DNA of 64,000 nt from contig NZ_JADDXU010000001.1 of the NCBI RefSeq assembly GCF_015163075.1, forward strand, positions 248,001 through 312,000, read 5' to 3'. Shown here in pieces: positions 50,885 through 59,547 of this stretch. Within the stretch, counting starts at the first letter, position 1. The number at the start of each line of letters is the position of its first letter. Position numbers and translations under genes: made by a program. The notes beneath the pieces are model-generated. The model was not told the origin of the DNA and did no database searches. It was given only the letters and a program-made list of their open reading frames with translations. This stretch comes from Streptomyces justiciae (GTDB taxonomy: Bacteria; Actinomycetota; Actinomycetes; Streptomycetales; Streptomycetaceae).

Positions 50885-50920
50885 GTATGGATGCGGGCCG
50901 CCGTCGCCCCGCATCCATAC
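50885..50920. terminator. 13-bp inverted repeat between the Uma2 gene and the acyl-CoA operon
   Basis: GTATGGATGCGGG (50885-50897) and CCCGCATCCATAC (50908-50920) are exact complements with a 10-nt loop. On the minus strand it follows the acyl-CoA dehydrogenase stop by 26 nt and precedes the Uma2 start by 9 nt, so it may end one transcript or regulate the next. Confidence 0.6.
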
Positions 50921-50946
50921 GGCGCGGGTCGACGGCGCCCGGAGGC

Positions 50947-52107
50947 TCAGCCCACCAAGCCCAACTCCCGAGCGATCAGCATCCGCTGTACCTCGCTCGT
51001 CCCCTCCCCGATCTCCAGGATCTTGGAGTCGCGCCACATGCGGGCCACCGGGTACTCGTTCATGAAGCCGTAGCCGCCGTGGACCTGGGTCGCGTCCCGG
51101 GCGTTGTCCACCGCGATCGTGGACGAGTAGAGCTTGGCGAGGGCCGCTTCCTTCTTGAAGGGCTCGCCTGCCACCAGCCTCGACGCCGCGTCCCGCCAGG
51201 CCAGACGGGCGGTGTGGGCCTTCATCTCCATGTCCGCGATCTTGAACTGGATGGCCTGGTTCGCGCCGATCGGCTTGCCGAAGGCGTGGCGTTCCTTCGC
51301 GTACTTCACCGACTCGTCCACGCAGCCCTGCGCCAGGCCCGTCGACAGCGCCGCGATCGCGATGCGGCCCTCGTCCAGGATGCGCAGGAACTGGGCGTAG
51401 CCCCTGCCCTCCTCGCCCAGCAGGTTCGTCGCGGGGACGCGGACGTCCGCGAAGGACAGTTCACGCGTGTCTGACGCGTTCCAGCCCACCTTCGAGTACG
51501 GCGCCGCCACCGTGAAGCCCGGGGTGCCCGAGGGGACGATGATCGAGGAGATCAACGGCTTGCCGTCGGGCTTGCGGCCTGTCACCGCCGTCACCGTCAC
51601 CAAGCCCGTGATGTCCGTGCCCGAGTTGGTGATGAAGCACTTCGTGCCGTTGATCACCCATTCCCCGGTCGACTCGTCCAGGCGAGCCGTCGTGCGCGTC
51701 GCGCCCGCGTCGCTGCCGCCGTCCGGTTCCGTCAGGCCGAACGCGCCCAGGATCTCGCCCGAGCACAGACGCGGGAGCCACTCCTGCTTCTGGGCCTCCG
51801 TGCCGTAGAGGTGCAGGGGCATGGCGCCCAGGGACACCCCTGCCTCCAGCGTGATCGCCACCGACGAGTCGACCCTCGCCAGCTCCTCCAGCGCCACGCC
51901 CAGCGCCATGTAGTCGCCGCCCATACCGCCGTACTCCTCGGGGAACGGCAGTCCGAACAGGCCCATGCGGCCCATCTCGCGGACGATCTCGTAGGGGAAC
52001 TCGTGGTGTTCGTAGTAGTCGGCGATCTTCGGGGCTACGACGTCGTGCGCGAACTCCTCCACCGTGCGGCGGAGTTCTTCGAGTTCGGGGGAGAGTCGGT
52101 GGTCCAT
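50947..52107 (-). CDS. Acyl-CoA dehydrogenase, probably isovaleryl-CoA dehydrogenase
   Basis: 386 residues, FAD-dependent alpha,beta-oxidation of short acyl-CoA. F-G-L-T-E-P-D-G-G-S-D-A-G-A is the FAD-binding strand; W-V-I-N-G-T-K-C-F-I-T-N follows; Q-V-H-G-G-Y-G-F-M-N-E-Y-P-V-A-R-M-W and E-I-G-E-G-T-S-E-V-Q-R near the C-terminus are typical. The position after the carboxylase and lyase genes points to leucine catabolism (isovaleryl-CoA to methylcrotonyl-CoA). It ends the minus-strand operon accD1-accA1-hmgL-this gene, 6 nt after hmgL. Confidence 0.92.
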   Translation of the reverse strand: MDHRLSPELEELRRTVEEFAHDVVAPKIADYYEHHEFPYEIVREMGRMGLFGLPFPEEYGGMGGDYMALGVALEELARVDSSVAITLEAGVSLGAMPLHLYGTEAQKQEWLPRLCSGEILGAFGLTEPDGGSDAGATRTTARLDESTGEWVINGTKCFITNSGTDITGLVTVTAVTGRKPDGKPLISSIIVPSGTPGFTVAAPYSKVGWNASDTRELSFADVRVPATNLLGEEGRGYAQFLRILDEGRIAIAALSTGLAQGCVDESVKYAKERHAFGKPIGANQAIQFKIADMEMKAHTARLAWRDAASRLVAGEPFKKEAALAKLYSSTIAVDNARDATQVHGGYGFMNEYPVARMWRDSKILEIGEGTSEVQRMLIARELGLVG

Positions 52108-52113
52108 CGCGGG

Positions 52114-53046
52114 TCACTGCTCCTTGTGGGACAGGGCTCGAACGGTGCGGGAAGGGCTGGGTCGGCCCAGGTGGTCGGCCATCCACTCGCTGGTGGCGAC
52201 GAGACGGTCGAGGTCGACTCCGGTGTCGATGCCGAGACCCTGCAGCATCCACACGAGGTCTTCGGTGGCGAGGTTGCCGGTGGCTGACTTGGCGAACGGG
52301 CAGCCGCCGAGGCCGCCCGCGGAGGCGTCGACCGTGGTGACGCCGTGCAGCAGCGCCGCGTACGTGTTGGCGAGCGCCTGGCCGTACGTGTCGTGGAAGT
52401 GCACGCCGAGCACGGACGTCGAGACGCCCTCCTCGTTCAACGCCCGCAGCAGCGCCCGTACGTGGCCCGCCGTCGCCACGCCGATCGTGTCGCCCAGGCT
52501 CAACTCGTCGCAGCCCATGTCGAGCAGCGCCCGGCAGACCTGCACGACCTGCGGCACCGGGACCGGGCCCTCCCATGGGTCGCCGAAGCACATGGAGAGG
52601 TAGCCGCGGACATGCACGCCCGCATCCTTCGCGCGCGCCACCGTCGGCTCGAACATGGCCAGCGCCTCGTCCAGCGTGCGGTTGAGGTTGGCCTTCGCGA
52701 ACGACTCGCTGGCGCTGGCGAAGACCGCCACCCGGGTCGCTCCCAGCGCCAGGGCGCGCTCCAGACCGCGTTCGTTCGGGACCAGTACCGGAAGGTCCGC
52801 CTTCACGTCGGCCAGCCGCGGGAACAGCTGCTCCGCGTCCGCCAGTTGGGGCACCCACTTGGGGTGGACGAAGCTCGTCGCCTCGATCGTCGTCAGGCCC
52901 GCGTCGGCCAGGCGGTGGATGAACTCCGCCTTGACGTCCGTCGGGACGCTCGACTTCTCGTTCTGCAACCCGTCGCGCGCGCCGACCTCATGGATGCGGA
53001 CCCGCGACGGCAGGCCTTCCTGCGGTACGACCATGGGGAGTGTCAT
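52114..53046 (-). CDS. hmgL: Hydroxymethylglutaryl-CoA lyase
   Basis: 310 residues. The DRE-TIM metallolyase fold is shown by E-V-G-A-R-D-G-L-Q-N-E-K near the N-terminus, the metal pair in G-V-H-F-H-D-T-Y-G-Q, and the signature G-L-G-G-C-P-F-A whose cysteine is catalytic. Splits HMG-CoA into acetoacetate and acetyl-CoA, the last step of leucine breakdown. ATG 53046 overlaps the upstream stop (ATGA). Confidence 0.95.
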   Translation of the reverse strand: MTLPMVVPQEGLPSRVRIHEVGARDGLQNEKSSVPTDVKAEFIHRLADAGLTTIEATSFVHPKWVPQLADAEQLFPRLADVKADLPVLVPNERGLERALALGATRVAVFASASESFAKANLNRTLDEALAMFEPTVARAKDAGVHVRGYLSMCFGDPWEGPVPVPQVVQVCRALLDMGCDELSLGDTIGVATAGHVRALLRALNEEGVSTSVLGVHFHDTYGQALANTYAALLHGVTTVDASAGGLGGCPFAKSATGNLATEDLVWMLQGLGIDTGVDLDRLVATSEWMADHLGRPSPSRTVRALSHKEQ

Positions 53047-55031
53047 GTCTCGTCCTCCACGGGGGTGATGACGGCCAGCACCTGGTCCATCGCGACCGTC
53101 GTGCCCGGCTTGACGTCCAGTTCGGCGACCGTGCCCGCGTGCGGGGCGGAGATGACGTGCTCCATCTTCATCGCCTCCACCACCAACAGGCTCTGTCCGG
53201 CCGCCACTTCGTCCCCCACGGCGACCTTCACCACCGTCACCGTCCCCGGCATGGGCGCGGTGAGCGAGTCGGCGCCCGCGTGGGCCGCGCCGGACAGGGA
53301 CGCCGCCACCGGGTCGTGGTCCCGTACGTGCCACGCGTCGCCGTCGCGGCCCAGCCACGTGCCGTCCGGCAGGGCGGTGAAGGTGTGCGCGACGCCGTCG
53401 AGGAGGCAGGTGAATCGGCCCGCCGAGGCGGCGGTCGCGGTCCCGCGCAGGGGCGTCTCGGCGTCGCCCACGAGCACTTCGGTGCCGCCGTCCGGTGTGC
53501 TGCGCACGCGCACGATCACCGGCTCGTGGCCCGGCACGCGCAGCGGGTGTGCCGTCCAGGCCCGCTCGCCGCCCAGCCGCCAGCCGTTCGCCGCGGCGAA
53601 CGGGTCGGCCCACCCGCTGTCCTCGGCCGGGGCGAGCGCCGCCTGGCGCAGCAGCGCCGCCGCCGCGTACACCTCTGCGGGCACCGCGTCGGCCACGAGC
53701 CCATCGACCTCGCGTTCGACCAGCCCCGTGTCCAACTGCCCCGCGACCACATCCGGATGGGCCAACAGCCTCCGCAGGAACCCCGCGTTGGTCTGCACGC
53801 CCAGCGTCACCGTGTCCGCCAGCGCCGCGCGGAGCTTGCGCAGGGCCGTCGCGCGGTCGGGGCCGTACGCGATCACCTTGGACAGCATCGGGTCGTACAG
53901 GCTGCCGACCTCCACACCCTCGCTGAGCCCGGAGTCCGTACGTACGCCCTCGCCCTGCGGCTCGTGCAACCGCAGCACCGTGCCGCCGGAGGGGAGGAAG
54001 CCGCGGGCCGGGTCCTCCGCGCACAGGCGCGCCTCGATCGCGTGGCCCGTGAGCCGTACGTCGTCCTGTCCGAACGGCAGCGGCTCCCCCGCCGCCACCC
54101 GCAGCTGCCACTCCACCAGGTCCAGGCCCGTGATGAGTTCGGTGACCGGGTGCTCGACCTGGAGGCGGGTGTTCATCTCCATGAAGTAGTACGACGACGG
54201 GTCGCCGCCGGGGACGATGAACTCCACCGTGCCCGCGCCCCGGTAGCCGCACGAGCGGGCCGCCTGGACCGCCGCCTCGCCCATCGCCGCGCGCGTGGCC
54301 TCGTCCAGGAGGACCGACGGGGCCTCCTCGATGATCTTCTGGTGGCGGCGCTGGAGGGAGCACTCGCGTTCGCCGAGGTGGACGACGTTGCCGTGGCCGT
54401 CCGCCAGGACCTGGATCTCGATGTGCCGGGGGCGGTCGATCCACCGCTCCACCAGGAGCGTGTCGTCGCCGAAGGAGGCGCGGGCCTCGCGGCGGGCCGC
54501 GGCGATCTCCTCGTCCAGCACGGACAGATCGCGGACCAGCCGCATGCCCTTGCCGCCACCGCCGGCGGAGGGCTTGAGCAGGACCGGAGCGCCCAATTCC
54601 AGGGCGGCGGAAGCCAGTTCCGGGTCACGGCCGCCCGGCACCACCGGCACCCCCGCCGCGGCCACCGTCTCCTTGGCCCGGATCTTGTCGCCCATCAGGG
54701 AGATGGCGTCCGCGGGCGGGCCGATGAAGACCAGCCCGGCGTCGGCGCACGCGCGCGCGAAGGCCGCGTTCTCGGCGAGGAAGCCGTAGCCGGGGTGGAC
54801 GGCCTGGGCGCCCGTCGACGCGGCGGCCTCCAGCAGCCGCTCCACCGACAGATAGCTCTCGGCGGCCGGTGCCGGGCCCAGTCGTACCGCCGTGTCGGCC
54901 TCCCGTACGTGCCGGGCGTCCGCGTCGGCGTCGGAGAAGACGGCCACCGAGCGCACGCCCAGGGAGCGCAGGGTACGGATGACGCGGACCGCGATCTCGC
55001 CCCGGTTGGCGACAAGCACTGTGTCAAACAT
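53043..55031 (-). CDS. accA1: Acyl-CoA (methylcrotonyl-CoA type) carboxylase alpha: biotin carboxylase + biotin carrier
   Basis: 662 residues. The biotin carboxylase domain opens M-F-D-T-V-L-V-A-N-R-G-E-I-A-V-R-V-I-R-T-L and has the ATP-grasp loop S-A-G-G-G-G-K-G-M and E-M-N-T-R-L-Q-V-E-H. The C-terminal carrier domain has V-E-A-M-K-M-E-H-V with the biotinylated Lys. Between them is the ~180-aa linker domain of this type. Partner of the beta subunit upstream (6 nt gap). Carboxylates methylcrotonyl-CoA if the leucine assignment is right; acetyl- or propionyl-CoA use cannot be excluded. Confidence 0.93.
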   Translation of the reverse strand: MFDTVLVANRGEIAVRVIRTLRSLGVRSVAVFSDADADARHVREADTAVRLGPAPAAESYLSVERLLEAAASTGAQAVHPGYGFLAENAAFARACADAGLVFIGPPADAISLMGDKIRAKETVAAAGVPVVPGGRDPELASAALELGAPVLLKPSAGGGGKGMRLVRDLSVLDEEIAAARREARASFGDDTLLVERWIDRPRHIEIQVLADGHGNVVHLGERECSLQRRHQKIIEEAPSVLLDEATRAAMGEAAVQAARSCGYRGAGTVEFIVPGGDPSSYYFMEMNTRLQVEHPVTELITGLDLVEWQLRVAAGEPLPFGQDDVRLTGHAIEARLCAEDPARGFLPSGGTVLRLHEPQGEGVRTDSGLSEGVEVGSLYDPMLSKVIAYGPDRATALRKLRAALADTVTLGVQTNAGFLRRLLAHPDVVAGQLDTGLVEREVDGLVADAVPAEVYAAAALLRQAALAPAEDSGWADPFAAANGWRLGGERAWTAHPLRVPGHEPVIVRVRSTPDGGTEVLVGDAETPLRGTATAASAGRFTCLLDGVAHTFTALPDGTWLGRDGDAWHVRDHDPVAASLSGAAHAGADSLTAPMPGTVTVVKVAVGDEVAAGQSLLVVEAMKMEHVISAPHAGTVAELDVKPGTTVAMDQVLAVITPVEDET

Positions 55032-55037
55032 GGGTCC

Positions 55038-56654
55038 TCACATCCGGAAGACGCCGAACTGGGGGTCACCCAGGGGCGCGTTGGCGCAGGCGGTCAGGGC
55101 CAGGCCCAGCACCTGGCGGGTCTCCAGGGGGTCGATGACCCCGTCGTCCCACAGGCGGGCCGTCGCGTAGTAGGCATTCCCCTGGCGGTCGTACTGCGCA
55201 CGGATCGGGTCCTTGAAGGCCTCCTCGTCCTCCGCGGGCCAGTCCTCGCCGCGCGCCTCCAACTGGTCCCGCTTGACGGTCGCGAGGACCGACGCGGCCT
55301 GTTCGCCGCCCATGACGGAGATCTTGGCGTTGGGCCACATCCACAGGAAGCGGGGGGAGTAGGCCCGGCCGCACATGGAGTAGTTGCCCGCGCCGTACGA
55401 GCCGCCGACCACGACCGTCAGCTTCGGCACGCGCGTGCAGGCGACGGCCGTGACCATCTTCGCGCCGTGCTTGGCGATGCCACCGGCCTCGTACGAACGC
55501 CCCACCATGAACCCGGAGATGTTCTGCAGGAACACCAGCGGGATGCCGCGCTGGTCGCACAGCTCGATGAAGTGGGCGCCCTTCTGGGCGGACTCGGAGA
55601 ACAGGATGCCGTTGTTGGCGACGATGCCGACCGGGTGGCCGTGGATGCGGGCGAAGCCGGTGACGAGGGTCTGCCCGAACTCGGACTTGAACTCCGAGAA
55701 GCGGGAGCCGTCGACCACGCGCGCGATGATCTCGCGTACGTCATAAGGGGTGCGGGAGTCGACGGGGACGGCGCCGTAGAGACCGTACGGATCGACCTTC
55801 GGCTCGACGGCCGGCTCCACGGACCACGGGAGCGCCCCGCGCGCGGGGAGCGTGGCGACGATGTTGCGCACGATCCGCAGCGCGTGCGCGTCGTCCTCCG
55901 CGAGGTGGTCGGTCACGCCGGACACGCGCGCGTGCACCTCGCCGCCGCCCAGCTCCTCTGCCGTGACGACCTCGCCGGTCGCGGCCTTCACCAGGGGCGG
56001 GCCACCCAGGAAGATCGTGCCCTGGTTGCGGACGATGACGGCCTCGTCGCTCATCGCGGGGACATAGGCGCCACCGGCCGTACAGGAGCCGAGGACGGCG
56101 GCGATCTGCGGGATGCCGACGCCGGACATCCGGGCCTGGTTGTAGAAGATCCGCCCGAAGTGCTCGCGGTCGGGGAAGACCTCGTCCTGCATGGGCAGGA
56201 AGGCCCCGCCGGAGTCCACGAGGTAGAGACAGGGGAGCCGGTTCTCCAGGGCGACTTCCTGGGCGCGCAGGTGCTTCTTCACCGTCATCGGGTAGTACGT
56301 GCCGCCCTTGACGGTCGCGTCATTGGCGACGATCACGCACTCACGCCCGCTGACCCGGCCGATCCCGGCGATCACCCCGGCGGCCGGGGCCTGGCCGTCG
56401 TAGAGCCCGTCGGCGGCGAGGGGGGCCAGCTCCAGGAACGGCGAACCCGGATCGAGGAGCGTGTCCACCCGGTCGCGCGGCAGCAGCTTGCCGCGCGCGG
56501 TGTGCCGGGCGCGCGCCTTCTCACCCCCGCCCAGCGCCGCCGCGGCCAGCTTCCCGCGCAGCTCCCCGACGAGTGCGAGGTGGGCTTCCTCGTTGGCCCG
56601 CCAGGCCTCCGACGCGGGGTCCGCCCCGCTCGTCAGCTCCGGTGCCTCGTGCAT
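55038..56654 (-). CDS. accD1: Acyl-CoA (methylcrotonyl-CoA type) carboxylase beta: carboxyltransferase
   Basis: 538 residues. [18 protein letters not shown] and [11 protein letters not shown] are typical of methylcrotonyl-CoA carboxylase beta subunits (both crotonase-fold halves are present, G-S-C-T-A-G-G-A-Y and [10 protein letters not shown]). First gene of the operon. ATG 56654. Two TetR-type palindromes lie 30-73 nt upstream, shared with the divergent tetR gene. In S. coelicolor this operon is known as accD1A1-hmgL-fadST1 (from memory). Confidence 0.93.
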   Translation of the reverse strand: MHEAPELTSGADPASEAWRANEEAHLALVGELRGKLAAAALGGGEKARARHTARGKLLPRDRVDTLLDPGSPFLELAPLAADGLYDGQAPAAGVIAGIGRVSGRECVIVANDATVKGGTYYPMTVKKHLRAQEVALENRLPCLYLVDSGGAFLPMQDEVFPDREHFGRIFYNQARMSGVGIPQIAAVLGSCTAGGAYVPAMSDEAVIVRNQGTIFLGGPPLVKAATGEVVTAEELGGGEVHARVSGVTDHLAEDDAHALRIVRNIVATLPARGALPWSVEPAVEPKVDPYGLYGAVPVDSRTPYDVREIIARVVDGSRFSEFKSEFGQTLVTGFARIHGHPVGIVANNGILFSESAQKGAHFIELCDQRGIPLVFLQNISGFMVGRSYEAGGIAKHGAKMVTAVACTRVPKLTVVVGGSYGAGNYSMCGRAYSPRFLWMWPNAKISVMGGEQAASVLATVKRDQLEARGEDWPAEDEEAFKDPIRAQYDRQGNAYYATARLWDDGVIDPLETRQVLGLALTACANAPLGDPQFGVFRM

Positions 56655-56683
56655 CCTGCGGTCCCCTCACCCAGTGGTCGACT

Positions 56684-56699
56684 GTTAATGAGCGTTAAC
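56684..56699. promoter_or_regulatory. TetR operator 1 of the acyl-CoA operon
   Basis: GTTAATGAGCGTTAAC fits the shared motif GTTAAYGANCGYTAAC, an imperfect palindrome, 30 nt upstream of accD1. Confidence 0.8.
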
Positions 56700-56711
56700 C
56701 ATTTCCTTCAG

Positions 56712-56727
56712 GTTAACGACCGCTAAC
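56712..56727. promoter_or_regulatory. TetR operator 2 of the acyl-CoA operon
   Basis: GTTAACGACCGCTAAC, second copy of the same motif, centre 28 bp from copy 1 and 22 nt from the tetR ATG. Outer bases extend it to an 18-bp near-palindrome. Confidence 0.8.
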
Positions 56728-56749
56728 CTCCCTGTCTAGAATTGCTTGC

Positions 56750-57343
56750 ATGGCCACCAGAACCGACGCCCCCACCCGCCGCGAGCAGATCCTCAAGGAG
56801 GCCGCTCGACTCTTCGCCGAGCGCGGCTTCCACGGCGTCGGCGTGGACGAGATAGGGGCCGCCGTCGGCATCAGCGGCCCCGGCCTCTACCGCCACTTCG
56901 CCGGCAAGGACGCGATGCTGGCGGAGCTGCTGGTGGGGATCAGCGAGCAGCTGCTGCGGGGCGCGAAGCGACGGCTGGCCGAGGCGGACGGCTCCTCGGC
57001 GGCGGACGTCCTCGACTCCCTCATCGAGGGCCACATCGACTTCGCCCTGGACGACCGGCCACTGATCACCTTGCACGACCGCGAGTTGGACCGCCTCCGC
57101 GACAGCGACCGCAAGCTGGTGCGGCAGCTTCAGCGGCAGTACGTCGAGCTGTGGGTGGGCGTCGTCCGCGAGGTGTACCCGACGCTGACGGAGCCCACCG
57201 CGCGATCCGCCGTGCACTCGGTCTTCGGGCTGCTGAACTCGACCCCGCACCTGGGGCGGCCGGGCGCGCTCCCGGGGCGGGGCGTCACGGCGGTACTGCT
57301 GCACCGGATGGCCCGAGGGGCGTTCGGGGCGGCGGGGGAGTGA
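56750..57343 (+). CDS. TetR-family regulator of the acyl-CoA carboxylase/leucine operon
   Basis: 197 residues. HTH R-R-E-Q-I-L-K-E-A-A-R-L-F-A-E-R-G-F-H-G-V-G-V-D-E-I-G-A-A-V-G-I-S-G-P-G-L-Y-R-H-F-A-G-K-D-A-M-L. ATG 56750. Divergent from accD1, with two palindromic sites between them, so it probably represses both itself and the operon, with an acyl-CoA as the likely ligand. A TetR protein in this place is described as AccR in S. avermitilis (from memory). It also precedes the acyl-CoA dehydrogenase gene on its own strand. Confidence 0.94.
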   Translation: MATRTDAPTRREQILKEAARLFAERGFHGVGVDEIGAAVGISGPGLYRHFAGKDAMLAELLVGISEQLLRGAKRRLAEADGSSAADVLDSLIEGHIDFALDDRPLITLHDRELDRLRDSDRKLVRQLQRQYVELWVGVVREVYPTLTEPTARSAVHSVFGLLNSTPHLGRPGALPGRGVTAVLLHRMARGAFGAAGE

Positions 57344-57380
57344 CGAGCGTTACGGACGGGTTCCCCTGGACGGCTCTCGC

Positions 57381-57392
57381 TACCGGCCGGTA
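57381..57392. promoter_or_regulatory. 12-bp palindrome upstream of the plus-strand acyl-CoA dehydrogenase
   Basis: TACCGGCCGGTA is perfectly self-complementary. An AAGCGCTT octamer follows about 20 nt later (near 57410). Either could be a regulator site for the gene at 57454. Neither matches the operator found before accD1. Confidence 0.4.
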
Positions 57393-57453
57393 CCTTTAGC
57401 TTCTGAGCAAGCGCTTAGACAAGCGACCCTGGAGCCAGGTGGAGGTGGCGGCG

Positions 57454-58611
57454 GTGCGCCGTACGGTGTTCAACGAGGATCACGAGGCGTTCCGGGAGAC
57501 CCTCCGGGCCTTCATCGAGGCCGAGGTCGTCCCCGTCTACGACGAGTGGTTCGCGGCCGGTCAGGCGCCGCGCGAGTTCTACTACAAGCTCGCCGAGCTG
57601 GGCCTGTTCGGCATCAACGTGCCGGAGGAGTTCGGCGGCGCCGGCATCGACTCGTACAAGTTCGAGGCCGTGATGTACGAGGAGACGGCCCGCGCGGGCG
57701 TCCACTTCGGCGGCTCCGGTGTGCACGTGCTGCTCGCCCTGCCGTACATCAAGATGCTCGCCACCGACGAGCAGAAGAAGCGCTACCTGCCGAAGTTCGT
57801 CTCCGCCGAGGAGATGTGGGCGCTGGCGATGACCGAGCCGGGCACCGGTTCCGACCTCGCGGGCATGAAGACCACCGCCAAGCTGAGCGAGGACGGCACG
57901 CACTACGTCCTCAACGGCGCCAAGACCTTCATCACCGGTGGCGTCCACGCCGACCGTGTGATCGTGGCCGCCCGTACCGCCGCCTCCACCGCCGAGGACC
58001 GCCGCCACGGCATCTCCCTCTTCGCCGTGGACACCAAGGCCGAGGGCTACTCGATCGGCCGCAAGCTCGACAAGCTGGGCCTGCGCACCTCCGACACCGC
58101 CGAGCTGGCGTTCGTCGACGTGAAGGTTCCGGTCGAGGACCTGCTCGGCGAGGAGAACAAGGGCTTCTACTACCTCGGCCACAACCTGGCGTCCGAGCGC
58201 TGGGGCATCGCCTTCGGCGCCTACGCGCAGGCCAAGGCCGCCGTCCGGTTCGCCCAGCAGTACGTCACGGACCGCACGGTCTTCGGCAAGCCGGTCGCCA
58301 CCTTCCAGAACACCAAGTTCGAGCTGGCCGCCTGCAAGGCCGAGGTCGACGCCGCCGAGGCGGTCGCCGACCGCGCCACCGAGGCGCTGGACGCGGGCGA
58401 GCTGACCCCGGCCGAGGCCGCCTCCGCGAAGCTGTTCTGCACCGAGGTCGCGCACCGCGTCATCGACCGCTGCCTCCAGCTGCACGGCGGCTACGGCTTC
58501 ATGAACGAGTACCCGATCGCCCGCCTGTACGCGGACAACCGCGTCAACCGGATCTACGGCGGCACGAACGAGATCATGAAGACGATCATCGCCAAGGACA
58601 TGGGCCTGTAA
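57454..58611 (+). CDS. Acyl-CoA dehydrogenase
   Basis: 385 residues. A-M-T-E-P-G-T-G-S-D-L-A-G-M-K is the FAD/acyl motif; Y-V-L-N-G-A-K-T-F-I-T-G-G, R-T-V-F-G-K-P-V-A-T-F-Q-N and L-H-G-G-Y-G-F-M-N-E-Y-P-I-A-R-L-Y-A-D-N-R follow. GTG 57454 is chosen because GGAGG lies 8 nt upstream; in-frame GTGs at 57445 and 57439 have worse spacing. Downstream of the tetR gene on the same strand but with its own promoter region. Substrate chain length unknown. The thioesterase gene follows after 58 nt. Confidence 0.93.
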   Translation: MRRTVFNEDHEAFRETLRAFIEAEVVPVYDEWFAAGQAPREFYYKLAELGLFGINVPEEFGGAGIDSYKFEAVMYEETARAGVHFGGSGVHVLLALPYIKMLATDEQKKRYLPKFVSAEEMWALAMTEPGTGSDLAGMKTTAKLSEDGTHYVLNGAKTFITGGVHADRVIVAARTAASTAEDRRHGISLFAVDTKAEGYSIGRKLDKLGLRTSDTAELAFVDVKVPVEDLLGEENKGFYYLGHNLASERWGIAFGAYAQAKAAVRFAQQYVTDRTVFGKPVATFQNTKFELAACKAEVDAAEAVADRATEALDAGELTPAEAASAKLFCTEVAHRVIDRCLQLHGGYGFMNEYPIARLYADNRVNRIYGGTNEIMKTIIAKDMGL

Positions 58612-58669
58612 GAACGCAGGACACGGGTCTGTAAGACCCCCGCAACCGCTGACCAGTAGAAATGACTGC

Positions 58670-59542
58670 ATGAGTCAGGCACTACAGGGTCTCCTCGATC
58701 TGCTCGACCTCGAGCAGATCGAGGAGAACATCTTCCGCGGCCAGTCCCGGCCCGCCATCGTCCCGCGCGTCTTCGGCGGCCAGGTCGCGGCCCAGGCGCT
58801 CGTCGCCGCCGGGCGCACGGTCCCCGAGGACCGTCTCGCCCACTCTCTGCACGCGTACTTCCTGCGCACCGGGGACCCGGGCGCGCCGATCGTCTACACG
58901 GTCGAGCGCATGAACGACGGCCGCTCCTTCACCGCCCGCCGGGTCCTCGCCGTCCAGCACGGCCAGCCGATCTTCGCGCTGTCGGCGTCCTTCCAGAAGC
59001 ACGAGGAAGGCTTCGACCACCAGGCCCCGATGCCGGCCGCCCCCGACCCCGCCACGCTCCCCACCTCCGCGGAGCGGCTGCGCGGCTACGACCACATCGC
59101 GCCGGACGTCATCGAGAAGTTCCTCGAGGCCCGCCAGGCGATCGACCTGCGGTACGTCGACGAGCCGCCGTACGGGAAGTTCGGCGAGCCGCGCGAGCCG
59201 CACTCGCAGGTCTGGTTCCGCACCAACGGCAAGCTCGCCGACGACCCCCTCCTGCACGTCGTCCTCGCCACCTACGTCTCCGACATGACCCTCCTCGACT
59301 CGATCCTGCTCGCGCACGGCCGCGGCGGCTGGGCGACCGGGGACGTCGTCGGTGCCTCCCTCGACCACGCGATGTGGTTCCACCGGCCCTTCCGCGCCGA
59401 CGAATGGCTCCTGTACGACCAGGAGTCGCCGTCCGCGCACGGCGGCCGTGGGCTCGGTCAGGCGCGCATCTACACGCAGGACGGGCAGCTCGCCATCTCG
59501 GTGATCCAGGAAGGCGTGGTCCGGGCACCTCGGCAACACTGA
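58670..59542 (+). CDS. Acyl-CoA thioesterase II (TesB type)
   Basis: 290 residues, double hot-dog fold. F-R-G-Q-S-R-P and V-F-G-G-Q-V-A-A-Q-A-L-V-A-A near the N-terminus; A-R-R-V-L-A-V-Q-H-G; the second half has A-T-Y-V-S-D-M-T-L-L-D and S-L-D-H-A-M-W-F-H-R-P-F-R-A-D-E-W, where the Asp-Thr-Gln set of TesB lies. Hydrolyses acyl-CoA to free acid and CoA. ATG 58670. Follows the acyl-CoA dehydrogenase and is probably in the same transcript; the CDF gene follows after 5 nt. Confidence 0.93.
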   Translation: MSQALQGLLDLLDLEQIEENIFRGQSRPAIVPRVFGGQVAAQALVAAGRTVPEDRLAHSLHAYFLRTGDPGAPIVYTVERMNDGRSFTARRVLAVQHGQPIFALSASFQKHEEGFDHQAPMPAAPDPATLPTSAERLRGYDHIAPDVIEKFLEARQAIDLRYVDEPPYGKFGEPREPHSQVWFRTNGKLADDPLLHVVLATYVSDMTLLDSILLAHGRGGWATGDVVGASLDHAMWFHRPFRADEWLLYDQESPSAHGGRGLGQARIYTQDGQLAISVIQEGVVRAPRQH

Positions 59543-59547
59543 CGGGC

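Noticed and set aside
53040..56726. A 1228-codon plus-strand frame across three carboxylase/lyase genes
   Set aside because: It is antisense to well-conserved accA1 and accD1 and has low-complexity composition. Long false frames are expected at this GC content.
57400..57425. AAGCGCTT before the acyl-CoA dehydrogenase as a second site of the accD1 TetR regulator
   Set aside because: It does not share the GTTAAYGANCGYTAAC motif and its symmetry is only 8 bp.
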